From assembly GCA_947685225.1 (NCBI GenBank), contig CANTUV010000039.1, positions 32,356,001-32,420,000 of the forward strand: 64,000 nucleotides of DNA, written 5' to 3'. A program made the position numbers and the translations under genes. Numbering within the stretch: position 1 is the stretch's first letter; every line of letters starts with the position of its first letter. Of the stretch, positions 1 to 10,391 are shown piece by piece. This stretch comes from Garcia nutans. Taxonomy: Eukaryota > Streptophyta > Magnoliopsida > Malpighiales > Euphorbiaceae. The notes under the pieces are model-generated. The model ran no database searches. It was not told the origin of the DNA and worked only from the letters and a program-made list of their open reading frames with translations.

Positions 1-261
1 TTATCTATTTCTTCCTTTTCTATCTATTTTGCTTGCTTCTTTCCCATTACCCATTGCTTGACCCAGCTTGAATCGTCTATATCGGCTATCATACAATGGT
101 ATATAATGATTCAGACATGATTTGAAAATAGAGGTACCAGATCGGAAAATATTGGATCAGTACCCTTAACTTCCTTTGCAAATCATAGCTTAATCCTAAC
201 AGCTGATAAGAACTAAAAACAACACATCTACTGACCAAATAAGTAATAGATGCGAACTTAC
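1..261 (-). other. Partial intron 19 of AlaRS
   Basis: Starts at the GTAAGT donor after exon 19. I see no exon matching the expected continuation in the remaining 261 bp, so the C-terminal coding part lies outside the window. Confidence 0.8.
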
Positions 262-3200
262 CTTTTCCAGCGAGCTCCCTTCTGCTTTGGATGTCTCATC
301 AACTTCCTGCTCAAGCGAAGATGCTAGCTCCATCGCTTTAAAAGCATCATCTGCTGTCACAGCAGTTATTCTCCGTACTCCTTTTGCAATTCCCTCCTCT
401 GATAAAAGAGCAAATACCTTTGCTTCCCGAGTATTTGAAATATGTGTCCCTAAAAGTTTTTTTTTTAAAAATTTTTGGAAGAACAAAAGAAATGTCAATG
501 AAAAACTTAAACATTGCTGATGCTATAAAGCAATATTGGGACAAAAATAACCTCCACAGAGTTCTGCTGATATGGTCAACCACTCTTTATTATCTGGATC
601 AGCTAGGAGGTCCTCAACTTTTCGACCAATTGCCACAACTCTAACTGAATCAGGATAGACCTGCAGAAAATCAAACATGACAATAAAGATCATCACATGT
701 AAAATTCACTTATATATGTGCATAAGCGATTAAAGTGCTGAGTTTTACTTCTCCAAAAACAGCCCGTAAACCATTGATTCTCTTGGCTTCAGAAAGTGTT
801 GCTTCCTTCCCATACACTTCTAATTCAGATTTGATTTGCTCATTAACAATTGACTCAATCTTTCTCAAAAGGTCAGGATCCACTGGCTTGCCTATAGAAG
901 TTTCATTCGAATGTTTTACCATATCATGAATATAATTATATAAATAAAGCATATTAATAAAATTTCCTCAAGAATTACACGTATAAACACTTTATATAAA
1001 AGTTACCATGAGAAAAATCAAATCTCAGTTTTTCAGGCAGAACAATTGATCCCTTCTGGTCAACATGATTGCCAAGTACTTCCTGAGTTCATATCAGGGG
1101 AAAGAAAATCAGAAATACAGTCTTTACCATGAAATGTGAATTAGGAAACTCATCTACGAATGACAAAAAAAAGTATACCCTGAGAGCAAAATTCAACATG
1201 TGCGTACAAGTATGGTTTGGAGCAATGAGCTTACGCCTATCATAGTCAACCTACACAAGACATCAGGTAAGCGAAAATGCTAGTATATACAATAGGAACT
1301 CATGAGAATACTTGCACTGAAAGGGAACAGCATACAAGTTGCAGGTATACCTTACAAATAACTTTGTCACCCACAGTAAATTTGCCTGTCAGTCCAGCGA
1401 CAGAACCAATGTGAAGAACAAATCCTCCAAATATCTGGACATTGGAAACTTGGAATGACCCAAAAGAGCCTTCAAGTGATCCAGTATCAAAAATCTACAT
1501 CCAGAAGACTAAGACCAATAAGACACTTGATAAGAAAGACGGTGGGAAAAAAATAAATGTATACTAAATCTTGGTAAGCAGTTAAAATATTACACCTGCA
1601 GCCTATAAATTCAAGTAATCTTTCCAATTCTATGTACAGTTTGAAACCTTTGTATGCCCATCAATTATTCTTTGACAAATATCGTTGCAGGTAAACCAAC
1701 TAATTTTAATGACAATACCTGACCACCTTGCTCAGCATAGAAACCAGTAGATTCCAAAACTATACCAACTTCATTCCCAGAAGTAGAACTTTCCAAGAAC
1801 TCAGAACCAGTGTAGATAGCTTTTATTATACTTTCATGGTCCTGAAAAAGCATAAAGTAACAACAGGGATCCAGCAGGATAAGCAGGAAGAATAGACACA
1901 TTGCTGTGAACAGTTGAACATATATTGCAGGCTCAGAAGTAGAAGAATGAGATTAAAGTTGTAGTGGTAAAAAAATTCAAGAGACAATCAAAATATATAG
2001 ATGGAATTGCTGTTCCCTAAAAGTACATTGCATGCTTTAATAAATTACTCGTCGTAAATTGCTTAATTAAAGTGATAATAGAGCATGAGTGATACAATTA
2101 AAAAAACAGAAGATTAAATTTAGAAACTATTTTTGTTTAATTTTTATATTAGTTATTTTATCTAGTTTTCTTAATTTCAGTTTGTTTAAAATTTCTTTAA
2201 ATTACGAATTTAAGTTAAATTTTCCTCAATTTGTTCTAGAGTTCTTTCCTATGTTCATTTGGGTTTCTTCTCAAATAAGTATTTCATTACTATTAGATTC
2301 TTTTTTAGTCCAGTATTAGAATTTATCCTAATTAGTATAAATAAATAGACAAATTGTATTGTATTCTTCAATTCAGATTTTAAATCAGACATTTTTTTCA
2401 AATCCTAACTATTTTTTTTGTTACAACCATAATCACTATCCATTCTAGCCCTAATTGTTGAGACCTAATTGCCTTAAACTTTTCCGCTGCATCAAATGGT
2501 ATCAGAGCAAAAAATCATAAAATTTCTTGGATCTTTCTGTTTCTAAATCATGGTTGGAAAAGGTAAAGGCAATAAGCACCAACAAACAGAATTGGTTGAA
2601 ATGTGGAGAATGATTGAAGATTACAAGCCTTGCAGCATTAGAAACCTGTGAAAGCCCAAATGGAGACACCAGAAGGCAGCCACAGACTTGATCCTCAAGA
2701 AGATCTGGAAGTTTACGAGGAACTCAAAGATGTGAACCATTTTCATGAAGTGGTAACTGCTAGTTAAGCGGACAAGAGGGATTGGAAGCATAGTTATTAT
2801 ACCCTTGATTTGAATGGTGGAGGAATCAAAATTAAGGTAGCTGATTTTCATGGAAAATTACATGCAAATAATTATTTAAGAGAATTAGAACCAATTTTTG
2901 ATAAATATAATAAGGTAGACTAAGGTGAAGAATTAGAACGAGTTTTTAATGACTATAATGAGAAGATAGAGGAGCTTAATGTTCATCCAACATGTGGTGA
3001 ATCCTTGGTGGTCCAGAGAGCGATGACAACAATAATCAATGAGGAAAAGGCAAACCTTGCTTGGTAGAAGTTCTACAAACAGTAAAATCAGTAAAACCAA
3101 TGTGTATTTTTCAGCTCAAACATGTGAAACTGAAACTAATGGAATGAGTTTCATAAATGCTTTAATTAGCCAACCATCAAGAAGTTACCATACTAGCGAG

Positions 3201-6200
3201 TCATTTCAATATTATTCACCTTCTATTGAATGAATTCAAGAAGTTAGTTAATGATGATCTACCAAATAATTTACTACCGCTAAGGAGCATTGAACAAGCC
3301 ATTTGATTTAGTATTTTAATTGTTGATTCATTAGCACTATAAAGCTTGAGGATGAGCTTTTTTCAAGTAGGAGAAAATGATGCAGTTAAGGAATTAAGGA
3401 AAAAAGAAGATTTAACTTTAGGAACTATTTTTGCTTAATTTTTAAAACTAGGAAACTTATCTAGTTTTCTTAATTCAGTTTGTTTTAGATTCATTAAAAC
3501 AGGAAATTTAATTTACTTTTCCCTGGTTTGTTCCAAAGTTTTTTCCTAGTTTATTTAGTTTTATTCTTAAAAAAGTATTCTGGAGCTCTTTAAAATTCCT
3601 TTATGCAAGAAAATTTAATGAAAAATACACAAAAAAAAAGTTCAGTAACTCCAACTTTCACAAATAAAAAAAAAATGAATGCAACTTAACAGCCACATGT
3701 GACTTTGCAAGTAACTTGTAACACATGACACATGAACAAGCACTTCTTATCTCTAACCTGGAACCATATAAATTTATAGGAATCATCTGTCACAGAAACA
3801 CCCTTCTTATGCAACGCAGTCGTAGCATCAGCATCCATGACAATGTCGCCACCAGCTTGCTGCCAAGAATATAAGTGATATAATCATAATAGGTTCCATA
3901 CCCCCACAAAAAAAAAGAGTTTTACTCTGGTATTACTATTCAGCAAATTTATCATATCAATTTTTCAGTGTCCTTTTTCATTAACCTCATATGCCAGAGA
4001 AGGCATCTAACTAGCAATAATATAGAGAGAGAGCAACAATGAATTTATAAGACAGAGCAAACTCCAAATACCTTATTTTGTGCATTCCTTGACCGTTCCC
4101 TTGCCTCATCCATTGCAATATTGAAACTCTCAACATCAACCTGCAATCCTCTTTCCTCTGCCATCAACTGATAGAGGCTCTCATCATCTCGGATGCACCC
4201 GGATGCACAAGCACATTATAAACATGTATAAAATAAAATAAAAAAAAGCAACCAGCATACCTGAGTCAGATCTAAAGGGAAGCCATATGTGTCCCACAAG
4301 ACAAATGCATCCTGCAGCCAAGAGATGAACATGGTTGAATGCAGAAAAAATAAAATCAATGGATGTCCTCACCTTTTGCCCATTCCGTCAAGTCACAGAA
4401 AGAAGGATTTTTTTTTTAATTACTATAAAGTGAAGGAGTACATGTTTCTGAACCGAGTGAGGATGTACTTGCCTGCCCACTCAAAACCTTCCCTTGAACA
4501 TCCTGAGCAGCCTTCTTAAATTTCTCAATACCCTGAAATAAGTAGGATGATCAATTTTACAAATAGTAATGTCACTGCATATGTACAGAACGAATTACTT
4601 AAAGAGCAAGGTTTCAAAAAACTTGACAAATATAGAAAGGCAAACAAAGAAACAAATGAAAATTTATCAAAAATATGCAAATTTCCCTTATTTATTACTT
4701 ACTAATCATCTTGGAGACAAGAAGATAAAGAAAATATAATACAGAAATACAGTATATCATACACAGTCTCTTACTGATTTGCCTTGGAGCTACAAATACA
4801 AGTACTCCTAAGAATTTAGGTTTGCAAGCAAACCTATAACCACTCCAGGTTAGGAAGTTTGCAAAATTATGCTTTATGAGTCACCAAAATAATATAGAGC
4901 AAATTACTAAAAAATGAAAAGAAAAGAAAAGCCAAGATTTGCCATATACACACTTTGGCTCTCTCTATTGCAATTGGTTCTCTCTATTGCAATATCAAAC
5001 ACTATCAGTGTTTTACTTATCGGCCGTTTCTCATCAGAACAACCGATATTTAATAAAAATGAGGACGATCGATAAGGTTTTTTCCACTTTATATATGGGA
5101 TTTTGAGGGTGCTTAATATCACAAATAATCGGCTTCAAGAAACGGTGAACCAGTGAAATGACGGATTTATGTCCAATTTGATTATACTGAAATAGTAGAG
5201 GAAGAAGAACACCATGAAATTCATGGGAATTACAGAAAAGGTGAAGAGGACAGATATTTTTTTTAATTACAGCCTCTCCTCCATCCTCTTCTCCACCAAG
5301 TAATCAACATTAATTCATCTACCACTTCATTGATCTTGAGAAAAAATTATAGCAAAGAATTAATCAAAATATTTAAAAAACTGACCACCGCTGCTGCTGC
5401 CATTACTGTTTTGGAAATAAAAACGAAAACCCATTCCATTCTTGACTGATTGACTGAACTGTAAAAAGGACAGCCTGGTGCAAAAACGCTCCTGCTATGC
5501 GCAGGGTCCGGGAAAGAATCGGACCCATTGGATCTTTGTACGCGGCCTTCCCTTGCAATTGCAAGAGGTCGTTTCCACGACTCGAACTCATGACCTCAAG
5601 TCACACAGCGGCAACACTTACCGTTGTGCCAAGGTTCCCCTTCGATTGACTAAACTGTCAAGAATGAAAATTTTCATCAATTGATTGATTGATTGCTTAT
5701 CAACAATTGTATTGATTATTGATTTTATTATCATAGAGATAAGACCAAATCATGGAAATGATTCAAAATCCTGCCACCCCATCAAATTTTAAGACAATGA
5801 ATTTTAAGAAGAATCTAGATTGTTGAAGGAGATGTAATCAATCTTCGGAAAACCAATGAGGGAGAACTTCTTGGTTTTCTTGGTTGCTTCTAAAAAGGAA
5901 GAGGAAGAAAAAGAAAGAGTTTTCCAAGAGGGTGAAGGAAGAAGAAGAATTAAAAAGGATAGAGAAGAAAAGGATAGACAACTAGACAAGGAGGAAGTGT
6001 CTGGGATTGTAACAATAATATAAAAATTATATGGCAGATGTGATTGTGTGGTAAGTCCCATATGTAAGATCTATAAATTTATTCAAAAGAATATAATGTT
6101 TGAGTTGGAAATTAAAAATTATTATGTAGGACATGTTTTTGAATAATGTATTTTTCTTTTATTTTGTTATCAATAAGTGATGTATCATTATTATGATTAT

Positions 6201-9200
6201 TTCTAATTCAGTATAATTACATAAAAAAAAGTATAAAATATGTTTAATTATTATTAAAAACTATTTAATTGTTTACATATATTTGTTTGCTAAATAATTT
6301 TTGATAATAATTAAAATTTTTATTACTATCATGGATCAACTTTTATATATTTTTAATTTATAAATGTTAAAAATAATTATTTCTTATTTTATTTCCATCT
6401 AATTTATTCTTTTTCACCAATTCTGTTATTTAATCCATCCAATTCCACAATTTAAAATGTATTCACAACAACATTAGCCGATTCAAGTCATTTCGTAATA
6501 ATTCAATACATTTTCGTTCCACCACGACAGCTTCCGATTTCGCGACCGATTCCACGATTTAAAACCTTGAACACTACAGCTCCTGGCTTTTTCTATAGTC
6601 AATACGTGTTGATGAGATAAAGAATAAATTAAAAACAAATCACCCATTTTGGTGAAGAACACACTTTTGAATCACAAAAGGACTAAACAGTCATATTCTT
6701 TAAAACTCAAGGACCTAAGTGTGTGCTAGACAAAATCTCAAGGGCTTTGCATGATTTTTCCAATAATATGATAAAAACCAGGCGTTACCCCATGCTGATT
6801 CTGTAACTTACAGGACAAAAGATATATTGAGATATTGTCAATTGGAGACAGAATCAAAGAACCAATCAGAAACAATTTAACTAAAATAGTTGTGTTTAAA
6901 AATAAATGAACAGAAAGAAAGATTAAGTAAAACAAACTGCATGTGAAATACAAAAATAATGCTTACCTTAAGCAAAGTCTTGCCAAAACTTGCTTCCTCT
7001 TCAGCAATTATTTCCCTAATGTGTACTTCATTATGTTTTAGCTCTGGGAAAACATCACCCATAACTCTCACAACAACATTTACAAGCCTACATTCACCAC
7101 AAATCATCAAATCATTAACAATAGCATCATCATACAGCATACAATTTAACATTTGATTCAAAGATTTGTGGAGTGTCATTTTATTTATTTTTTGCAAGAG
7201 ATGGAAGAAAACATTTACAAAAAGAAAGCTACCAACAGGCAAGGTACCAAACAAAGTAAAACAACATAGCCATGGCATATCTTCCATTTTTACCCATTAA
7301 AAAAGCCTTCTTGGGCTTTCAGGACTTCACTTCCATACCGAACAGCTCGGCGGAGAATCCGCCTAAGAACATACTCACGGCCCTCATTGCCTGTACAGCA
7401 ACAAAAATATTAGAAGCTATCTAGTTTATTCAAATCATAAGCAGTACAAAACTGACAACCACCACCGAACAATAAGGTGAAACTTTTCAGCCTCAAATTT
7501 CAACTGAATTACCTGGGCAAGAACCATCAGCAATGGCAAATGAGAGTGTTCTAATGTGATCGGCAACAACTCTATAGGCCATATCAATCCCGTCTACATC
7601 ATCAGCTCCAACTTTTCCAGAATAAGGCCGTGCCCCTGTTGCCTGCATACAATTTTAAATTTTAAAGAAAATTCCAGCACCATTACCAACTTCTTAATTT
7701 TTTTTCTCCCCATTAGAGAAGACACGTAATAACAGAACAATTAAATAGAAAAGAGCAGTTACAGACCTCCTATTATCCCCCAACTTAATCATCCCGAAGT
7801 AAAAGTATAAGAAAGGCACTCTAAAGAGATAAGCAAAATGGAAAGAAAATCATTATACCCCCTCCCACCCCTCGTCTTTTTGCACCCCCTCCTCCCCGCC
7901 AACTTAATCATCCCAAAGTAAAAGTATAAGAAAGGCACTCTAAAGAGATAAGAAAAATGGAAAGAAAATCTAAAGAAAAAAAAACAACTTAGAAAAGAAT
8001 GAAAAGTAATTTTACCTCCTGGATGGCATCAAAGATGGGCAAGAACACATCAGTATCATAATTGCTCATCTTGTTCTGAAGTACAGAAGTCAATCTCTCA
8101 AAACCCATTCCAGTGTCAACATGCTTAGCGGGCAGAGATTTTAAGGCACCATCACCTTCCCTGTTGAACTAAAGAACCATTGAAACATGCAAAAGAAAGG
8201 AATTGCCATTACATTTCGTTATCATTGTGCACTTTTAGCAAATACCAATATGCAATCCAACCACAGATATCAGCATGTCCAAAAATCACTCACAGCAGTA
8301 ACAATTAATAAAAAAGTCATAACTCATGATTAAAAAAATACCTGAATAAAGACGAGGTTCCATATCTCAATGCATGTAGGATCATCATTATTAACCAATA
8401 GGGCTGCATCGCGATTACCAACTCTATCATAATGTATCTCCGTACAAGGGCCACATGGACCAGTATCGCCCATCTCCCAAAAATTATCCTATTCAGAGTC
8501 CATAAGATATTTATTTAAAAGCCCACGTCAGCAGAAAAATGGAAAAAGTGAAATTTGCAGCATCAGCATAGAAAATTCAAGATGATATCCACAATCAAAC
8601 CATATTAAGAAGATTCAAGATCCTGCAAAAGTTCAGAAGATCTATTTCAAGCATGCATTAAAAAGTCATTATAGAAAATGTTTCTCCATCAATTGGTCCA
8701 AAAACTAATAGCATGTTAACAAAACATCATGTTTTCTCACCAATTAAATATTTACTACAGATTGTCTTTCCTATAAAAGATATCCAGCCTTATAACTGCG
8801 CATGTTAATATATAATAGTGCCTCCTCTCCACTCCATAAACTGATTGTTTGCAGTGGAGACTAGAAAAACAAAAAAAAAACCCAAAAAAAAAATTATTAA
8901 CAGAAAAACACATCTATAAATGACAAAAAAAAATTAGTTGTAACTAAAATTTTGTGTACCAAAACCATTAAGACTTCAAGGAAACATCCATAATAGATAC
9001 ATGGACATAACTTTCAGGAACAAAATATACAATATGGCAGTAGCGTTACAAAAGAAAAAGGAATGGGAAAATGATGAAGAAAGGCATACCTTACAGCCGA
9101 AAGGAAGTACACGTCCTGATGGCAAAAATTGGAGCCATATATCTCTTGCCTCAAGATCAGGAGCAAGGCCAGCCTTTTCATCACCACCAAAATAGGTGGC

Positions 9201-10083
9201 GTAGAACCTATCAGTAGGCAGTTTGTACACCTGCAAATCATATAACAATTAAAAAATTAGAAAACCAAATGAGGGGAAAATGTAATAACATGTATTAAAA
9301 ACTTAGAAGATAAATGAATGAGAAAGCCAAAAGTAGATGAAATAATCACAAAAGGAAAACACCTTAGTTAGAAGCTCCCAGGCCCATTCAATGGCCTCTT
9401 TCTTGAAATAATCACCAAATGACCAATTTCCTAACATCTCAAAGAATGTATGGTGGTACGTGTCCTTCCCCACATCATCAAGATCATTATGCTTGCCACC
9501 AGCCCGAATGCACTTCTGGGTGTTGCATGCACGAGATAGCTTACTCAGCGCAGTGTTGGGATCAGCAGTCCCCAAAAAAATAGGCTTGAACTGGTTCATG
9601 CCTGTTAAAAAAAAGCAACAACAAATACTAATTAAATTAAGAAACTTAATCAGAGATAAAATTAGGATTCTGGGTGATACATAAGTTAAGCACAAAATAA
9701 AATAAAAATTCTTTAAGAAAAATCCATAAATTGAATTAAACAATAATTGAAGATATACCAGCATTAGCAAAGAGGAGAGTGGGATCATTGAGAGGAACAA
9801 CAGGACTGGATTTCCAATTGACATGATTTTTGTATTCAAAAAAGATAATGAAAGTATCTCTCACTTTCTTCGATGGCCACTCCAGCTCCTGTGGATCAAC
9901 GCCAGGCATGACTGCTATGCGAGACAAGGAAGAGGAAGAGTTAAAGGAGAAAGGATCGAAAAGAGTAACTAGCAGGCGATTCACAGAAGCCGCAAAGGAA
10001 ATGGGAGAACGAAGAGGAGTTTTATGAGTATACGAGTGAAGACACAGAGAAAGAGATAATGATGCTGTGGATATTCTCTTCAT
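262..10083 (-). CDS. ALATS: Alanyl-tRNA synthetase, 19 exons, 3' end off window
   Basis: Class II synthetase charging tRNA-Ala. Exons in gene order, coordinates on the plus axis: 9759-10083, 9363-9601, 9090-9230, 8342-8488, 8016-8168, 7513-7642, 7294-7390, 6967-7087, 4473-4532, 4261-4311, 4072-4167, 3758-3859, 1719-1841, 1351-1494, 1179-1250, 1007-1082, 749-891, 552-660, 262-449. All junctions keep frame and give 839 residues. Seen: motif 2 region CIRAGGKHNDL (139-149), HHTFFEMLGNWSFGDYF (158-174), motif 3 GMGFERL (304-310), and editing-domain zinc ligands HTCTH (656-660) and CGGTH (775-779). The C-Ala domain must lie beyond the left edge. Splice sites are GT-AG except the intron 9 donor (GC). 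Residues 1-58 look like a mitochondrial presequence; a second ATG starts at 9909. The assignment rests on continuous similarity to the plant family; the symbol follows Arabidopsis usage. Confidence 0.96.
2090..2494 (+). repeat. 5' LTR of element H
   Basis: Starts TG, ends CA, and is directly followed by the PBS. Its first 190 bp or so match 3378-3576, including the shared block TATCTAGTTTTCTTAATT; the matching copy breaks off after the shared AGTATT. Confidence 0.75.
2497..2508 (+). other. Primer binding site of element H
   Basis: TGGTATCAGAGC, complementary to the 3' end of plant initiator tRNA-Met, two bases after the LTR end. Confidence 0.8.
3378..3576 (+). repeat. Truncated 3' LTR of element H
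   Basis: Begins TGATGCAGTT directly after the purine tract and follows the 5' LTR with many substitutions until about 3576; the remaining half of the LTR is missing. Confidence 0.7.
4312..4472 (-). other. GC-AG intron 9 of AlaRS
   Basis: Exon 9 ends ...GGGCAG and the intron begins GCAAGT (minus strand from 4472), with a GCAG acceptor before exon 10 at 4311. No nearby GT keeps the conserved frame into DAFVLWDTYGFPLDLTQ. The strong match of CAG|GCAAGT to U1 is what known plant GC donors show. All other introns mapped in this gene have GT. Confidence 0.85.
5463..5643 (-). mobile_element. tRNA-derived SINE (Au-SINE-like) in AlaRS intron 8
   Basis: Read on the minus strand, the element begins near 5643 with a tRNA-like head: an A-box-like GGCACAACGG and a B box GAGTTCGAGTC. 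It ends near 5463 in CAGGCTGTCCTTTTT, close to the 3' end I associate with plant Au SINEs. It is flanked by a 15-bp target duplication with one mismatch (5448-5462 and 5644-5658, GATTGACTRAACTGT). It is in the same orientation as the host gene and intronic. The family name is from memory of the consensus; the tRNA-like head and TSD are visible. Confidence 0.8.
7781..7971. repeat. Tandem duplication in AlaRS intron 5
   Basis: About 72 bp beginning CAACTTAATCATCCC at 7781 recurs at 7900 with few changes (period about 119 bp). A C-rich stretch (CCCTCCCACCCCTC) separates the copies. Confidence 0.85.
9909..10083 (-). other. Mitochondrial presequence and second start of AlaRS
   Basis: The first 58 codons of exon 1 are rich in Ser, Leu, Arg and Lys and have one acidic residue (Asp43), typical of a matrix-targeting peptide. 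Met59 (ATG beginning at 9909, reading MPGVDPQ) matches the usual cytosolic N-terminus. The context of the upstream ATG is weak (T at -3), while the internal ATG has G at -3, so leaky scanning would make both forms. One plant AlaRS gene serving both compartments through two starts is established for Arabidopsis; its use here is inferred. Confidence 0.75.
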
Positions 10084-10087
10084 TCAT
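10022..10087 (-). other. Possible 21-codon upstream ORF overlapping the AlaRS start
   Basis: An ATG at 10087-10085 lies four bases upstream of the mitochondrial ATG in another frame, has A at -3, and opens 21 codons ending in TAA at 10024-10022. It covers the long-form start and ends 113 bases before the short-form ATG at 9909. If the transcript includes it, it would disfavour the mitochondrial start and allow reinitiation at the cytosolic one. The transcription start is not known, so this is a positional observation only. Confidence 0.35.
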
Positions 10088-10148
10088 TTTCAAACGCTAA
10101 CAGTTTTATTCTGTTTTCTAGCTCATGTCCAAAATCAGATAAATTTCA

Positions 10149-10391
10149 TCTTCCAGTGGCAGCACCGGAAAGACGAAACCTTGGGATTGGAAATCCGGCG
10201 TAGCAGTGGCGTTGGCGCTGATAGGGTTTATGACAATTTCGGTGAATATTGGCCAAGTGGAGGTTCACCACCAGCTCCTCTCTATTGCTTTTAAGCGAGG
10301 GTTGGGTTTTGGATCTTCTTTTATCACGCCTCATGTAGAATTTATCCAACAAAATTTGGCGAAATTCATTTCTGCTTTGCTTGAATTTTAA
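10149..10391 (+). pseudogene. Short open frame encoding a single-TM-like peptide, no ATG at its head
   Basis: After an in-frame TAA near 10139, a frame stays open to TAA at 10389-10391 and reads a hydrophilic head (SGSTGKTKPWDWKSG), a hydrophobic segment (VAVALALIGFMTISVNIG) and a more polar tail. Its composition is more gene-like than the AT-rich flank, but it opens without ATG; the only in-frame ATG is at 10230 inside the hydrophobic segment, and the GTG at 10206 is not a usual plant start. It could be the last exon of a spliced gene divergent from AlaRS, or a relic. I do not recognise the family. Confidence 0.3.

Larger units (their letters stand above)
2090..3576 (+). mobile_element. Element H: internally deleted Ty3/gypsy derivative in AlaRS intron 12
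   Basis: A 5' LTR (2090-2494, TGATACAATT...GCATCA) is followed by the initiator-Met PBS TGGTATCAGAGC (2497-2508), about 870 bp of decayed internal sequence, a purine tract AGTAGGAGAAAA (3366-3377) and the start of a 3' LTR (3378 on, TGATGCAGTT) truncated after about 3576. Internal frames keep gypsy fragments, for example SLVVQRAMT near 3005 (gag-protease junction) and a LPNNLLPLRSIEQ-like pre-RT piece near 3255-3300. Most of pol is absent, so it is non-autonomous. It lies antisense to AlaRS. Confidence 0.8.

Noticed and set aside
287..644. Plus-strand ORFs of 77 and 86 codons over AlaRS exons 18-19
   Set aside because: They are antisense shadows of the conserved minus-strand exons.
9001..9195. 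Plus-strand ORF of 64 codons
   Set aside because: It overlaps AlaRS exon 3 in antisense and has no gene-like features of its own.
10206..10391. ORF starting MALALIGF
   Set aside because: The start is GTG, which is not a usual plant initiator; treated as part of the open frame 10149-10391.
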